Counted from the first letter of the stretch, positions 23,701 through 35,699 are shown. The stretch: 64,000 nt of DNA from Globisporangium splendens (GCA_006386115.1 VFIW01000090.1:124001-188000); one strand, 5' to 3'. The notes: generated from the letters alone by a model not told the origin. Made by a program: numbers and translations.

Positions 23701-24846
23701 TTACTTCAACTTGTGAATTACTTGTCCGACGATTTTCAGTGCCTTGCTGACCAACTGCTTGTCTGCCTGCGTACCCATGTGCCCAATACGCATGACCTTG
23801 CCGTGCAACGGACCGTAGGACCCGCCGAGGAACACCTTTTGCTGTCGAAGCTCCTCTTGGAGCTTTGGCCACTCGCACCACTCGGGGATCTCGAGCGCAG
23901 TGACCGTAGGCGACGCAGCCTTCTCGTCACAGTACAACTTCAAGCCCAGCTTCGCGGCTTCTTCACGGCAGAAGGCACTCACTTCACGGTGGCGCGCGAG
24001 AACCGCATCGATTCCGCCTTCGTTGATAATGTTGTCACACGCAGCCATCGTAGCACGCACCGCATGCCAGTTGTGGGTGTATGGGAACAGACGAGGTGTC
24101 TTCTTTTCCACTTGGTGGAATGGTAGCAACGCATCGTATCCAGCGTAGTTGTTCTGAGCGATACGTTTCCAGGCCTTGTCACTAACAGTGGTGATCGCGA
24201 GTGACGCGGGACCGGAGAGCGCTTTTTGAGGAGCCAACAATCCAAGATCGATCTTGAGCTCATCGACGTTCAGCGGTGCACCAACAGCGCTCGACACAAA
24301 GTCCACGAGGAAGAGACCGTCCGTCGTGTGCTTCTCAATGGCGTCGCCGACGCCTTCGAGCGAGTTGAGCACGCCGCTGGGGGTTTCGCAGTGTACCATC
24401 GTGACCAATTTCGGGTTGCGCAGTTTGATCTCCTCGATGAGCTTCTCGACGTCCATGGTCTGCTTCCAGTCGCCTTTCACCACAAACACTTGGGCGCCGA
24501 GTCCCTTCGCCATGTCTGCAAAGCCTTCGCCAAAGAGCCCATTCGCAGCGCACACGACAGTGTCACCGCGCTCGATCGTGCTCTTCATGGCGCCCCAGAG
24601 ACCCAACATGCCCTCGCCGGACTGGATCACGACCGACTGCTTCGTGTGCAGGAACTGCTGCAGCGTGGCTTCGAGCGTGAGGTAGTCGTCCCAGAACGCG
24701 GCTTCCGTGTCGGGCGAGCCGTAGTGCGAGCCCTGCGCCGCGAGCACATTCGGCAGCATGCGCGTCGGCCCCGGCACGAGCAACAGGTCCGTCGAGTCCA
24801 GCTCGTAGTCCACGCGGCCGGCGCTCGCGTCAATGATGCCCAGCAT
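23701..24846 (-). CDS. AGXT: alanine-glyoxylate / serine-pyruvate aminotransferase
   Basis: Single exon, 381 residues, a class V fold-type I PLP aminotransferase. LLVPGPTRM near residue 22 is the family's N-terminal signature, SGEGMLGLWGA the cofactor phosphate loop, HCETPSG at about 152-158, VDFVSS with Asp182 that holds the pyridine nitrogen, and the Schiff-base Lys208 in LAPQKALSGP. It converts glyoxylate with alanine or serine to glycine. The C-terminus ends HKLK, not a canonical PTS1 (SKL), and there is no clear presequence, so its compartment is uncertain. It is divergent to the ATP6AP2-like gene. Confidence 0.93.
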   Translation of the reverse strand: MLGIIDASAGRVDYELDSTDLLLVPGPTRMLPNVLAAQGSHYGSPDTEAAFWDDYLTLEATLQQFLHTKQSVVIQSGEGMLGLWGAMKSTIERGDTVVCAANGLFGEGFADMAKGLGAQVFVVKGDWKQTMDVEKLIEEIKLRNPKLVTMVHCETPSGVLNSLEGVGDAIEKHTTDGLFLVDFVSSAVGAPLNVDELKIDLGLLAPQKALSGPASLAITTVSDKAWKRIAQNNYAGYDALLPFHQVEKKTPRLFPYTHNWHAVRATMAACDNIINEGGIDAVLARHREVSAFCREEAAKLGLKLYCDEKAASPTVTALEIPEWCEWPKLQEELRQQKVFLGGSYGPLHGKVMRIGHMGTQADKQLVSKALKIVGQVIHKLK

Positions 24847-24963
24847 ACTTGTTGTCTTCTTCTTGGTGGTGCTTGTGGAAAGGAACGTAGCGTCCTACGC
24901 ACTCGGTGGTAATCGCGCGACTGGAGCTCTTTGCCACCGGCATAATGCACATCATCACTGCCA

Positions 24964-24987
24964 TCTCTCTCTCTCTCTCTCTCTCTC
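24964..24987. repeat. (CT)n microsatellite
   Basis: A CT run in the divergent promoter interval between the aminotransferase and the ATP6AP2-like gene. Confidence 0.85.
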
Positions 24988-25299
24988 CAAACAGTCCAGT
25001 ATTAAGAGCTTCTACAGTAAACAGTCACGATCGGTCTTCTATAAAGAGTGTGCACTGTACACCAATATTGAAAAACCTTGCAAAGCAATATATTAAGTTA
25101 ACAGCTCAACCTTTCTGACGTGACAAAACGACACTGAAAAACCTTACTAAAATGAGCAAGTGTGCAAATAAAACCTCATGTTTGAGGTGTTTTGGATCTT
25201 TTTTTTGTCTTCACTATCTATCGGTTTCTCTTTCTCCCTCTGTGGAAAAGCTCCAATTTGCACCAAGAGCATCAGCATTTGCTTGAGGTTCCTGAAGAG

Positions 25300-26517
25300 A
25301 TGAACGTGCGCGCGCTGTTCCTGTTCGCGTCCGTGGCGGCGTCTGCGTGCGCCTCGGTGGCCTCTGCGCTCGACCAAGTGCTCGTGCTCAGTGCGCAGAA
25401 GGAGCTGCTCCATGCGTCCTCATCGTCTTCTTCCGTTGGGTTCACGTCGGCTGGACTGGTCGAGTTGGCGATGGATGCACTCGGTCTGAGCACCGGCAAG
25501 GTGGAGCAGCTCTCGGACAAGCCCCAGAAGACGCTGCCTGTGGTGCAGAATCCACTGCAAGCGGACGTGTTCCGGCACCCCAATGCGTATGCGCTCGTGT
25601 ATGTTGAAGACGACGATGCGGCGCTCTTGGACACCATTGAAACCGACACGACGTTCACCAATGCTGCTTTCCACCAGACGTTCGCCTTGAACCACCGACA
25701 GGGCGTGAGCAAGCGCGTACCGAATGTGCTGGTGAGTGAATTCAAGACGACGTATGGCGCGGATGCGACTGTGAAGTGCGCAGGCAGCAAAGCGATTTGC
25801 GCGACCGAGCAGCTCGAAAACACCGTCGCGACGGATGCTGCGCGATTGGAGAAGGTGTTTGCAGCGAATCAGTACTTACACAAAAGCGTGGATGCCGATG
25901 CGAAATTGGCGCAGGAACTTGCACAGGTGAGCCAATTGACGGCTTCGTTGAGCAGCGCTGCGGATGTGTCCGAGGCGTTCTTCGTTGTGGGTTTTTCGAA
26001 TGTGAACGAGTTGGACAGCAGCAAGCAGAGCTACGCACGCGCAACTATCGCAGCGCAAGTGGGTGAGTTCCTCTCGGCTCTCCAGAAGAGCTTTGCCGCG
26101 TCAGGTGCGCAGGTTGTGGCCACTTCCTCGGGTGAAAGCTCCGCGCCTGCGAAAAAGAAGATGGTGGTGACGCAGGACGTCATGTCCTACAGCCGCTTGC
26201 TGGCGTCGCTTGCAAACAACGACGTGGACTCTGGTTCTGACGACGATGACGATGACTCTGGGTCATACGACTCGGAGGACTCGGGCTCCAGTGACGACGA
26301 CGAAGACGAAGTTGGACCGAAAGCCACCAACTCGACGGCGGTGGGCAAAGTGACGCTGGAAGAGATCGCCGAGTACCAGATCGTGCTCTGGACCTCGGTG
26401 CTGCTGGGTGTCGTGCTGCTGCTCGCGATCCTGGCGATGTGCAATATGGACACCGGTCGCGACAGTCTGCTCTACGCCAAGTTTATCACGGATGCAGGTC
26501 ACCGCAAGGGAGACTAA
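25300..26517 (+). CDS. ATP6AP2: ATP6AP2/renin-receptor-like V-ATPase accessory protein
   Basis: Single exon, 405 residues from ATG 25300. An N-terminal signal peptide (LFLFASVAASACASVASA) is followed by a luminal domain of about 330 residues, a Ser/Asp/Glu-rich acidic stretch and one membrane span (IVLWTSVLLGVVLLLAILAM). The short cytosolic end reads NMDTGRDSLLYAKF, which matches the conserved NMDPGYDSIIY tail of ATP6AP2, the V0-bound assembly factor. That tail and the topology support the call; the luminal part is too diverged to align by eye. An upstream in-frame ATG at 25192 would place a second hydrophobic stretch before the signal peptide and is unlikely. The V-ATPase D gene in the same window makes the link pleasing but is not evidence. 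Confidence 0.7.
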   Translation: MNVRALFLFASVAASACASVASALDQVLVLSAQKELLHASSSSSSVGFTSAGLVELAMDALGLSTGKVEQLSDKPQKTLPVVQNPLQADVFRHPNAYALVYVEDDDAALLDTIETDTTFTNAAFHQTFALNHRQGVSKRVPNVLVSEFKTTYGADATVKCAGSKAICATEQLENTVATDAARLEKVFAANQYLHKSVDADAKLAQELAQVSQLTASLSSAADVSEAFFVVGFSNVNELDSSKQSYARATIAAQVGEFLSALQKSFAASGAQVVATSSGESSAPAKKKMVVTQDVMSYSRLLASLANNDVDSGSDDDDDDSGSYDSEDSGSSDDDEDEVGPKATNSTAVGKVTLEEIAEYQIVLWTSVLLGVVLLLAILAMCNMDTGRDSLLYAKFITDAGHRKGD

Positions 26518-26899
26518 GACAAGAAGCAGCGTAGGGAGATATGAGGAGGTCGTGGATCTCTCTGGAAGTCTATGGCTATGCGCTCAACGCGGCTGCATTG
26601 TCAGAGTTTCGCTGTTGATTCTCCATGTCTTCACCCTTTCCTCGTCATTTGCATCCACTCCAAAACAGTTCGATATATTTCTTCTTCCTAATTCCTTTAT
26701 AAATGCCCTTTGCTACCGTGTATCCTTCGAAACAATTGAATCTTGAAGCGACGCTTTCTCGCTGGGCATCTTTTATCATAGCGCAAAGCAACAGACAAAC
26801 AGAAAGCTTTCAAGGCGTCGAACGCAAATGACTGGAAATCGGGTCGACAACGTTGCGCATGCGCAGAGCCTCAAACTTCTGAAACTGGTACAAAGGATG

Positions 26900-27330
26900 C
26901 TTTCGCAATGGCTGCTGCGCTGGTTTGGCTTACTTCTTCACTCATGGGCTTTTGTTCGTACTTGAAGAGCGTCATCGTGTCGCCGATTTCCAGGCCAAGT
27001 GTGCTCAAATGCGCGAGGTTGAAGCTCGTCAAGTTCGTACCTGTGTGAGAATTTGCACAAGGAGGAGAGTCATCTTAACGTTGCGGGTATCTGCTGCAGC
27101 AAACCGCCTTCGAGCTCGCGCGTCTCTCGCAGAAACGATCCGAGACGCGGCAAAACGCTGGGATTAGTGTCGAGCGAATGAACCAGGTACGCATTTTCTC
27201 AAAACTCGGTTGCCATAATGGTATGTTCTTTGACTTTGTCCGAGTCCAACGCCCTGTGGTTCCTTCGTCTTATCTAGCGGCGTGAAGAACACCAGCAAAT
27301 GCTGCGTGAGAAACAAGGTTCAAGATACAT
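26900..27330 (+). pseudogene. decayed upstream part of the ankyrin/coiled-coil gene
   Basis: Fragments with coiled-coil character (VLEERHRVADFQAKCAQMRE near 26955; RVSQKRSETR and ANRLRARASLAE near 27100) occur in all three plus-strand frames, each broken by stops within a few dozen codons. No clean GT-AG scheme joins them. They probably belong to the disrupted gene that follows. Confidence 0.35.
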
Positions 27331-27376
27331 TTAGACCCGCAATGCAATAGATATACCTTGAACGCTTAAACGACGT

Positions 27377-29565
27377 TTGCGTATGGATTTGGTCAGCTCT
27401 TCATTTCTTGGACCTAACAGTGGTTTGCTGATAGAGGCGAGTGTCGTTGTCGAATGGTTGATCTTGCTTTCTCCAACCAGAACGAGTGCATTCGCACCGA
27501 GTGAAGTCGACGCGGCCACCAACGTCAAGGTGCTGGATCTCTTCGACAACGAGATGCTCTGGGACGCCGACGACACAGACGAGTTTATCCTCAAGCTATT
27601 TCGCGACCTGGAGGTCAGCGGCGTAAACCTCGTGAGTGTCAAAGACTTGGGCTCGAACTCGCTGCTGCACATGGCTGCACTCTGGAATCGGTCTGCGACC
27701 ATGGACGAACTTCTCCGCGAGGGAGCCGAGCTGAACGAGAGAAACAAGAATGGTCACACGCCATTAGATCTCGCGGCTCACTGGGGGCATTTCGAACTGG
27801 CATCGCAGCTTCAGCATTATGGTGGGAAACGCACACGCGAATGTGAGCGCGACATCGCGATCTCCCAGCGGGATCTTGCACAGCAGCAGAGCAAAGAGTG
27901 TGAGGCCAAGATGGTCAACGCGCTGCAGCGACTCAAGCGAGCGAAGAATTCCGCATCAAGCGCGACCGTGTGCTTCGATTGCACAGCAACGCTGTCAGCG
28001 AATGCAACCTTCAAGCCGATCAACTCAAGCTCTTGCAGGCGACGATCACAGCCACCACTGAGGAAAAACACACCCTCCGGATCAAAGCAGCACAGCTAAC
28101 CGATGAGCTTCAGTGCGAGCAAGCCGCCAGAAATAATGCGGTGCAAGGCTGGAAGCTCGCGGAGAAGGTGATTGCCGATATGCAGCAACTCCATGAAGAG
28201 TGCCGTGAACGCGAAGAAGAGGCACTTGCGATGCGCAACGAAGCCTTGCAAGAGCGTGATGTTGTCCGCGATATTGCTCGACAAGTGCAGCTTGATCAAG
28301 GTATCGCGAAACAAAACCAGATAGACGCTGAGCAAGAGCACGACAAAGCTCTGAAGACGCTCTTGAATGCCGAAAGTGAGATCGCTCGTGACAAAGAGCT
28401 CTGGCGCTCCAAAATCGCGAAAACGGAGCTGGATCGGCGCAGTGTTCAGATCGAAATCGACCGTCAAACCGAGATACTGCGATCCGAGAACAGCAAACTG
28501 AGCAAGTAGGTCGCTGGATTAACTGCCGTGAACTCTCGACTGCGGGAAGAACTCGATGAGACGAAGATCGCGTTGGCGAATCTTCAAAAACAGCACCACA
28601 TCCAGCAACGGCAATTAACTTCAGCAACCGATAGAGTGGCCGAGCTGGAAAACCAGGTTCAAACTCTGTTGGGTGAACGCCGGGACGAATACAGAAGCTG
28701 GTGACAAAAGATCGAACACAACCTCCAGCAGATGATCGCGTCGGAGCTGAAATCCATGCTTGAGGCTTCTGTGGCAGCATGGCGCAAACTGCACAAATGC
28801 CAAGAGCAGATCCTGGCGTTTGACATGGCGTCCCTCTCAGCGATCTTTCATGTGTCCTCAACGCCTTCACTAGATCTATCTCCCGAATCGGAATTGTCGG
28901 TCGCACCTCGTCCAAGCGCGGCCACAGCTCCAACTCCTTCGCCTCGGTATGTCGTTTTGCCTTTTCTTCAAGATACGAGTACTGGGCTCAAGGAGTCTCT
29001 GTCCACACCGAGAATGCCGACAGCTGTTGCTGCTCCTGAAAACAATGCATCCAATATGGTCATCCACAATTGCAAGTGTTTCATTGTGACGGGATTTCCC
29101 AAGTGATCTTGCGTTGACGGCTGAATGGTGTTTGGCCGTAGATGAATCTCCGCTGCATTTTACGATCGATCCACAAATTGTCGCTAGACTGAAGAAAGCA
29201 GAAGAAGTTCTGCATGGCCAATACGAAACTCTCATCGCAAGTGACGTCACCGAGCACGTCAAGACGCTTTGCATGTCCATCTCAACGTATTTGGTGGCTT
29301 TGAGCCACTACACATTGAAGTATCTCGAGCACTTCAGGTTCGTTATTGTCTTCGTTCTTTCTTATCAGTCCATTTCTCTGTGAATTCTGTTGACACCAAC
29401 GGCAAGATATTCTCAATTAGAAAACAAGCTGAAGCTCAAGACAAGATGATTGAGCGTAAGGACGAACTCATCCAGCGCTTTAACCAGCATCGGCAGGAGA
29501 AAATGAAGAAACAGAATCCTGCTCGTTTTAGAGAATGCTCGGTTCGTCCCGTTGCCTTGAACTGA
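27377..29565 (+). pseudogene. ankyrin-repeat coiled-coil gene, disrupted
   Basis: The frame from 27377 encodes an acidic lead, then two ankyrin repeats (NSLLHMAALWNRS…, NKNGHTPLDLAAHWGHFELA) and the start of a long coiled coil. At about 27943 (GAGCGAAGAA) coding character moves to another frame, consistent with one missing base. That frame runs as heptad-rich sequence to TAG at 28507-28509, continues beyond it without change of character to TGA at 28702-28704, and continues again. Near 29104 it changes frame once more (AEWCLAVDESPLHF…), ending around 29565. Two nonsense codons in a continuing coiled coil plus two frame changes argue for a pseudogene. It converges on the C2-PH gene, whose stop is 12 bp away. 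Confidence 0.6.
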
Positions 29566-29576
29566 CCTTGTTCCCG

Positions 29577-32500
29577 CTAATCAACGTTGCTGAGCTGAGT
29601 AACAGATATGCGTTCTCCAGTCCTATGGATGGCTTGCTCGAGCATCTGGAAATCTTCCTCACTTTTGGCACAGATCAAGCGTCTTCCTATAGGACGATGA
29701 AGCATTTTGGGTTAGAAACGGAAGCCCTTAGATGCCTCAAAGTCGATGGCAACTCGTCAACACTTACGTCCTCGAGGAGAGTACACCAGTATATGTCTCG
29801 AGACGTCGAAGATCACCAACGGATATGCGTCTTTGGGGACAGTCAGTGACTCCACCTTTGAGCATCTCTCGATCACGTTGGAGAAGATTATTGCACCTTT
29901 CGGCGGAATTCCGGACTTGGCATCTGCGATGGACTACATCAAGAAGTCAGTCAGATCGTGGCGAGTATGAATGTATACGCGTTTAGTGCAAAGCTCACCT
30001 GCCAGTACTCGAGTCTCCCACTTCTTATTGCACAGTATCGCTCCTGCAAAGTAGATGGAGGTAAGATCTTCCAGGTGTCATAATAGTATGCACAAATTCA
30101 AAATAAACCAACCTGCCACGTATTAAACAGTCCTTCACCTTGTTTCCAAAGGTATCCCGCCCACTCTGCCTGAAGCTTGGCTTGAGTCTCAGTGTGCTCT
30201 TTGAGGCGAAGAAATTCTTGATTTCTTGCATGGTATATCTGAAACAAACTCCACATTTCAGTATTCATGATAAGTATTTATCAAAGTGCTTGCACTTACT
30301 CGTCGCATGTCCAAATCGCTCGGTATTGTGGAGATCAGATTTTGCAGGCAAACAAAGTCTCGATCCTCAATCTTGTGAAACTTCTTTGTGAACTGTGGGC
30401 AAACAACGAGGAATTCTTTCGGAAAAACCCAATCCGCATGTATCAAAACGCAAGCAGGTTCTTACCGATTTTGCAGCAGTATACATGATGACGTATCGTG
30501 TTGGTACAAAGTAAAACCAAACGCATCCTGCAATTGCGAGCACCAATACGAGCAGCGTCTTCTTTGGGTGTACCCAAAGCAGAAGGTTTTTGCTTCGTTC
30601 GACGGTAGAGCAAATGTTGCCGAGCGTCTACTGGATATTCTTTGCTACATCTTTCGCTTTGTGGTACTTTTCGACCAGCGTCAGTTCTTTCTCGTTTTCC
30701 ATCTCAATGACATTGTACAGCGCTTCGCTCGCGAGTGACTCCTTCAACGTCACTCTGGATCGTGGGTCCCGCAGGATAAGTTGCATCCTCACTGTCATCG
30801 AGGCAGTGGCTTCCATTGGAGTCCGAGTTGTTGAGGGAGCGCTTTCACATGGCGATTTTGTCTTGCGAGCCCTTGTAGGAATACCCAACGGGAAAGTTTG
30901 TTCCAACTCAACCTGAGGACCACCCGTTGTCTCGTCATTTACTAGGCACTTTATCGGAACTCGGACACGGCCAACAAGAACCGGCTGAGCAGCCACGTTT
31001 TCTTGTATCACATCGAATCGGATTGTGCCAGGACAGTTTCGCCAAGGTATCAGTTCCTCTTCACCACTCGCTTGGTCCTTTTGAACTGGTTGCAGCACTG
31101 GGTACTTGAATGCATGCGTATCTGTCTGACCATCTGCGCGTGGCCACGGCTCAACCACGTCATGCGCAATCGCGTCTCGCTCGTGCGAGCTCAAATGACG
31201 AAACATTCCCTTCACCCACTTGTTATTCATCGCCAAAAACTCGTCTCTGCTTCTAGCACCGGCTTGTGACACAGACCAATTCGGGTGTGTTGTATTGCGC
31301 ACACATTCTGTCTGAGCAATGAGGTGAACCGGAATCGTCTTGTAATTTGGCTCGTAAAATACTCGCACGTACGTGTCTGGACTAGCCGTCGAACCATCTG
31401 CAGCTCTCAAGCCCTGAGCACAGACTGGCAGAAGCCGAAGGGTTCCAACTGGCCGGAACGCGTTCAACCCGGAGCTTCCGTTCACTCGGCGTATCCATTT
31501 CTTGTGCGTATGTCCCAGCAAGAAAAGCACATAGTTCACCAAGAGTGCAACCACGACACCGAATGCAAGCAGGGACGGCAAATGTGCTCCTGGAATATAG
31601 ATGCAGCAGAGATTGATGCCCATCCAAACAAACAGTGTGTAGAGAGGATTCTTCCAGTCCAGAATCTCCGTAATTTGAGTTTTCAGTGACTTGAACGTCA
31701 TGTAAATCTCATCCAAGCGCTCAAAGTTCCGCTGAATGATCATCGGATCAAAGCTGCGCTCATCTGGATAGATGTACGGCATATCCGAACTCTCTTCAGT
31801 GGACATGATGGCTGCATAATCTTCTGTGTACTCTGCATAGATATGCGCCAGCCCGATATCATCATCGTCGAGGCTCAAAGGGTACCAGTCAAATCCTGTA
31901 TGTGGCGCGCTTCTGCCCGGGCCAAGTGTTGGCACTGGCGGATCCATTGTCCACATTGCAGCATTGCGCTCTTGGATTTCGTGGCACGAAATTGTAACAC
32001 TGCACACTTTCACCGCTTGAGACCCATCAAGAAGCTTCTGGACTGGTCCGGCCGAGATGCTTACTTTGCGCAGAATCTCCACTTCGACTTGCGAGAAGCA
32101 GCTATATACCGGCCACTCGTGCTCGTAATTTGCAATGTCGCAATCGGATGCTCCGACTCGAAGTTCGTGCTCGAAATCGTCAAATTTTACGCGCACAATT
32201 GGCGAGAATTCTCGTGACGAGCTAATAGAATGCCCATTTACGCTCGAACAGTGATTTCCACACAGGTGGATTCCATTGAGAGCAAACGTGAACCGCCCTT
32301 TTGCTTGTCGGTGTGTTTGCTGATGCAACGCTGCCTGCAACTTTGTCTTCGCAGTCTTTGACTTTTTTGAAAACGGCTTTAATGCGTTCGACGGCGTGCG
32401 CCTCGCTGTTTCTGTTGGAGATGCTGGCCGCGGCTGCTCTTCTTGCACCATGTCTTGTAATAACTTGTGAACTGTTGGTCCCTTGGAGACTTTTGGGTGA

Positions 32501-33678
32501 AAGCAAATTGATACCATGATACGACCACCCTCATTGTCTGGAGCAGCTCCGCTTGTTCTCTTCACGTCGAACCATCTCGTCACAGTCGTCCCTGATGTAT
32601 CAACCGCAAGCTGTAGAGGGAGAACCGCGAATCCTGCCATTGATTGCAAGAAAAGTCAGCCATCGCAACAAAAGTATAGGCAGTAATTTGGGCAAAAGAA
32701 AGTCTCACCGACAGCTCTGCGTGTGCCCACCAAAGGATCATCGATAATCTGTAGAAAGAGCAGCAATCTCTCGCGCGTTGTGTCTGTGTGTTTCAAATGC
32801 ACTGGAGCATTCCACATAAAATCCGGTCCGATCGCCGCTGGCGCGAATATCTGCTCTTCATATGGTACAAGCTGGATCATAAGAGACGCGCGCCCGACTC
32901 GAAAAAGGCTGGTGACCGGTAAACCTTCAGCTTTGACAGGAGTGACCGTGAAAACGCCCGGTCGAGCTGAGATGCCAAATGTTGAACGCGCCTTGTTCAC
33001 TACGTGGGCTTCTTGAACTGAACAGACTGAAACAGCACTCTTCCTTCTGGCAGACGCAATAGCAAAATCATCAAACAAAAGATAATAACAAGCGAGGCTG
33101 AACGCACTTCAACAGCAAAGAGTGGAGAAGAAATTGCGTGTTCGCATACCTGAAGCGAGACGAACCGCTCGCAGTCAACGCAGTAATCGTGTACGGACGC
33201 ACTTCGAGGATGTCGCCTTCCAAAATGACATCATCCACATTCGAGTGCAGATACAAATCTACACGTCCACCGAAAACGATAAACAGTCAAATCACACACA
33301 CACGCCTTATAATCATTAAAATGCACAGTGTCCTTTCACAGTACCTTTCTCGAGCCTCTGGCTGCGCAGCCCCACGATCTCCTGCTGCAGATTCTCATTC
33401 GGGTATTTCTTGCGCAACTTGATCTTCGTGAGCTCCAGCAGGCTTTCAACGGTGTCATGCGCTGCGATACGCAGACGCACGAAGCGGTGGTCGTGCACGA
33501 CCGTGCAGCTCAGCACCTTGTCGCTCGCCGCGCCTTCGTCATCCGCGTGCAGCTGCCGCACAGCCACACCGTCGCTGTCGCTTGCCGTGCTGCTGCCTAC
33601 GCTTGAGCCACTGCTCTGTAGGCTGCTGTTAGTGTCATCTCTCATGGCGGCGCTTTCTCCGCCGCGATGGCGCCGCAT
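29577..33678 (-). CDS. C2-domain membrane protein with C-terminal PH domain; in-frame TAG
   Basis: Nine exons: 33345-33678, 33150-33258, 32709-33046, 30466-32633, 30300-30392, 30113-30238, 29999-30043, 29768-29915, 29577-29686, all in phase, about 1155 residues. A ubiquitin-like fold comes first (FVRLRIAAHDTVESLL…), then C2-type segments. A transmembrane pair (NPLYTLFVWMGINLCCIYI; LLAFGVVVALLVNYVLFLL) and a later span (TLLVLVLAIAGCVWFYFV) give an MCTP/reticulon-like membrane module. Last is a PH domain split over four small exons (WAGYLWKQGEG; ERYCAIRSGRLEYW; RRLICAKSEEDF). This fits a membrane tether or lipid-sensing protein. TAG at 30628-30630 interrupts exon 4 between the C2 part and the last span; sequence on both sides is plainly coding, so this allele would make a truncated protein. 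Confidence 0.72.
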
Positions 33679-34581
33679 GAGGCACGCAGAGAGAGACTCG
33701 TGTCTTCTGTGTGTTCTTTTCTGAATGTTGAAGCGACGATTCGTGATCTCATCTGAAAGGGGAACGGTTGCTACTTGAGGGGAAGAACTTGACCTTGCGC
33801 GCGAAAAGGGACGGGCCAAGAGCATTACCGCATCAAAAAATTGAAAAAGGTTGCAATTTGAGAATCCTCTGATTGTGCAATTCAACCCATGTGAAGCAGA
33901 ATGGCATCTTCGGTTTGGCATTCAGCAAGAGCGCAGCGCAATGCGAGGAAGCATGTCGCCACATGTGCGTTAGCGGCAGCGGTAAGGGCGGTTATAGAGG
34001 ATCATCGCGCCTTATTTCACCAATGGTATGGAGATCAGAAGACGGACAGACGCGGAGAAAAGAGCACACGCACAAGCCCCGAGAGAGTGACGCGATCGTA
34101 GCCTGAGTGCTGGAGAAGACACAGAACGACTCGGGAGAATTTCTGGCGGGTAGAACAGAGTGTCATGTCTGAGACTCGCCCGCGCGACTTGCTGTTCTTT
34201 GCGTGCGCTACTTTGTTCTTCGTGTCACTGAACTTTGCTTTCCCTCTCACTCTATACCACTAAATCGCAGGATAGTGCAGCAGTGATCAAGTGAGGGTGA
34301 TGAGGTCTGATTGTGGGCATTCGTGATGAAGGGTCCATGGCTCCTGCTAACAAGAACTTGACGAGTCGGTATAAATTAAGCCTGTGCCTCAGTCGGCTGT
34401 GCTACAAAATCTGCTGCGTGAACAATGGAAGGCGTGTCGGAATACCTGTGGATCTTGATCGACAAACGGCTTCATATCAAGCTTGAGATGGTTCACACAA
34501 GTATTGGGTTAAAAGATCAGACTCTACATGGAGCGACATCTATAAAATGAATATGGGCTCTCACTTCGAAAGCAAATCCGA
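33679..34581. other. intergenic, promoter side of the C2-PH gene
   Basis: About 900 bp between two minus-strand genes. No frame here has domain similarity or plausible splice structure; I see nothing else in it. Confidence 0.5.
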
Positions 34582-35501
34582 TCATGCAGCGTTTTCAGGC
34601 TTCGCCGGCTTCTCTTCGGCTTTTTCGTCGAAAAGCGCAGCGAGTTCGCGCAATTCGGTCAGCTCACTCACAGAGTCTTGCTTGTGCTCTTTTGGCTGCA
34701 AGAAGAGAAGAAAAAGGAAACAAGGCAGCAAATGTGAGAGTCTAATTGCAGCTCGAGTGAAAATGAGCAATGCTGATGAGCGCTCATCGTACCTCAATGT
34801 GCAGTGCTCGCGTCACACCTTTGCGCATTCGTGGGAACACGTCTTCCATGCGCTCGCGGAATTCAGTCACCTAAAAGAGCACACATGTGTTAAAACGATC
34901 CATTGATATGCTGCCGATGCGAAGATACAAACAAGATACCCACGTTGCGCACACCAAGGACCGCTCCCATCCCAAATAGCAACACCAAACACCCTGATAC
35001 CGACACAATCGTCCCACCAGCAAGCGCCTTCCAAGCTGCCGCGCTCGGTGTGACGGGCTTGTGAAGACCGAGTTGGCGTTCCAACAATGTGGCTTCGCGG
35101 ATCACAGGTACTTTGTCTTTTGCTGCCACATTGCTCGGTTGGGTCGTCGTTTGCTTTTTGCTCTTGCTGGAGAGCAGAGCTTTCTCTTCCACCTCAATGC
35201 GTCGCTGCTTTACAACCCCATAGTAGAAGCCTGTGCAATCGAGGGCACCACGTAAACACAAGCACACACACGTTGAGCTCTCCAGGGTCACGCAACATCC
35301 ACCATGCCATCCGCAGACTCCGTATCGACGAATGAGCGTAACCAAAGAGCTACGCGCAGCAATGAGCGCGATATCCAAGGCGAGAGCCAACGCACCTCCT
35401 CCCAGCAGTGCAACGGCGCCTAGTTGAACGGCGCTGGTCGCGAACGTCGCCACGCGCGGGTCCGTCTCACGCGGATCCGACTTGCGCTGTTCGTCCGCCA
35501 T
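34582..35501 (-). CDS. TMEM242: TMEM242-like mitochondrial membrane protein
   Basis: Four exons, 35396-35501, 34944-35230, 34793-34870 and 34582-34695, 194 residues. The first exon has a hydrophobic segment (FATSAVQLGAVALLGGG). After a basic linker comes a second span (IVSVSGCLVLLFGMGAVLG) followed by VRNVTEFRERMEDVFPRMR, which parallels the TMEM242 motif of the form HSMKEFRSKMQSVFP. TMEM242 assists assembly of the ATP synthase c-ring and complex I in animal mitochondria. The C-terminus is extended by a Lys/Glu-rich tail. The exon 2 donor was set at GTGGGT (34943) because only that keeps the conserved TEFRERM frame. Moderate confidence in the name, high that it is a real gene. Confidence 0.65.
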
Positions 35502-35699
35502 TTTCGTCTTGCTTTATTGAGCTGTGAGCAATTTTTGACCGACAGAAAGGGGCTTCTATTCGGGTCCACTCGGCAACAGCATAGTTTAGCCAATCACACA
35601 AACCATCACGACGTTTCGGTGCGTTGCAGCCAGTATGGATGCATTCGGCAAACTGGGCAGCTACCAAGCACCAGGCATACACACCAGTGCGTCGTCGCG

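Noticed and set aside
30605..30640. 21-nt intron that would skip the TAG of the C2-PH gene
   Set aside because: It is too short for the spliceosome; neighbouring introns are 61 nt or more.
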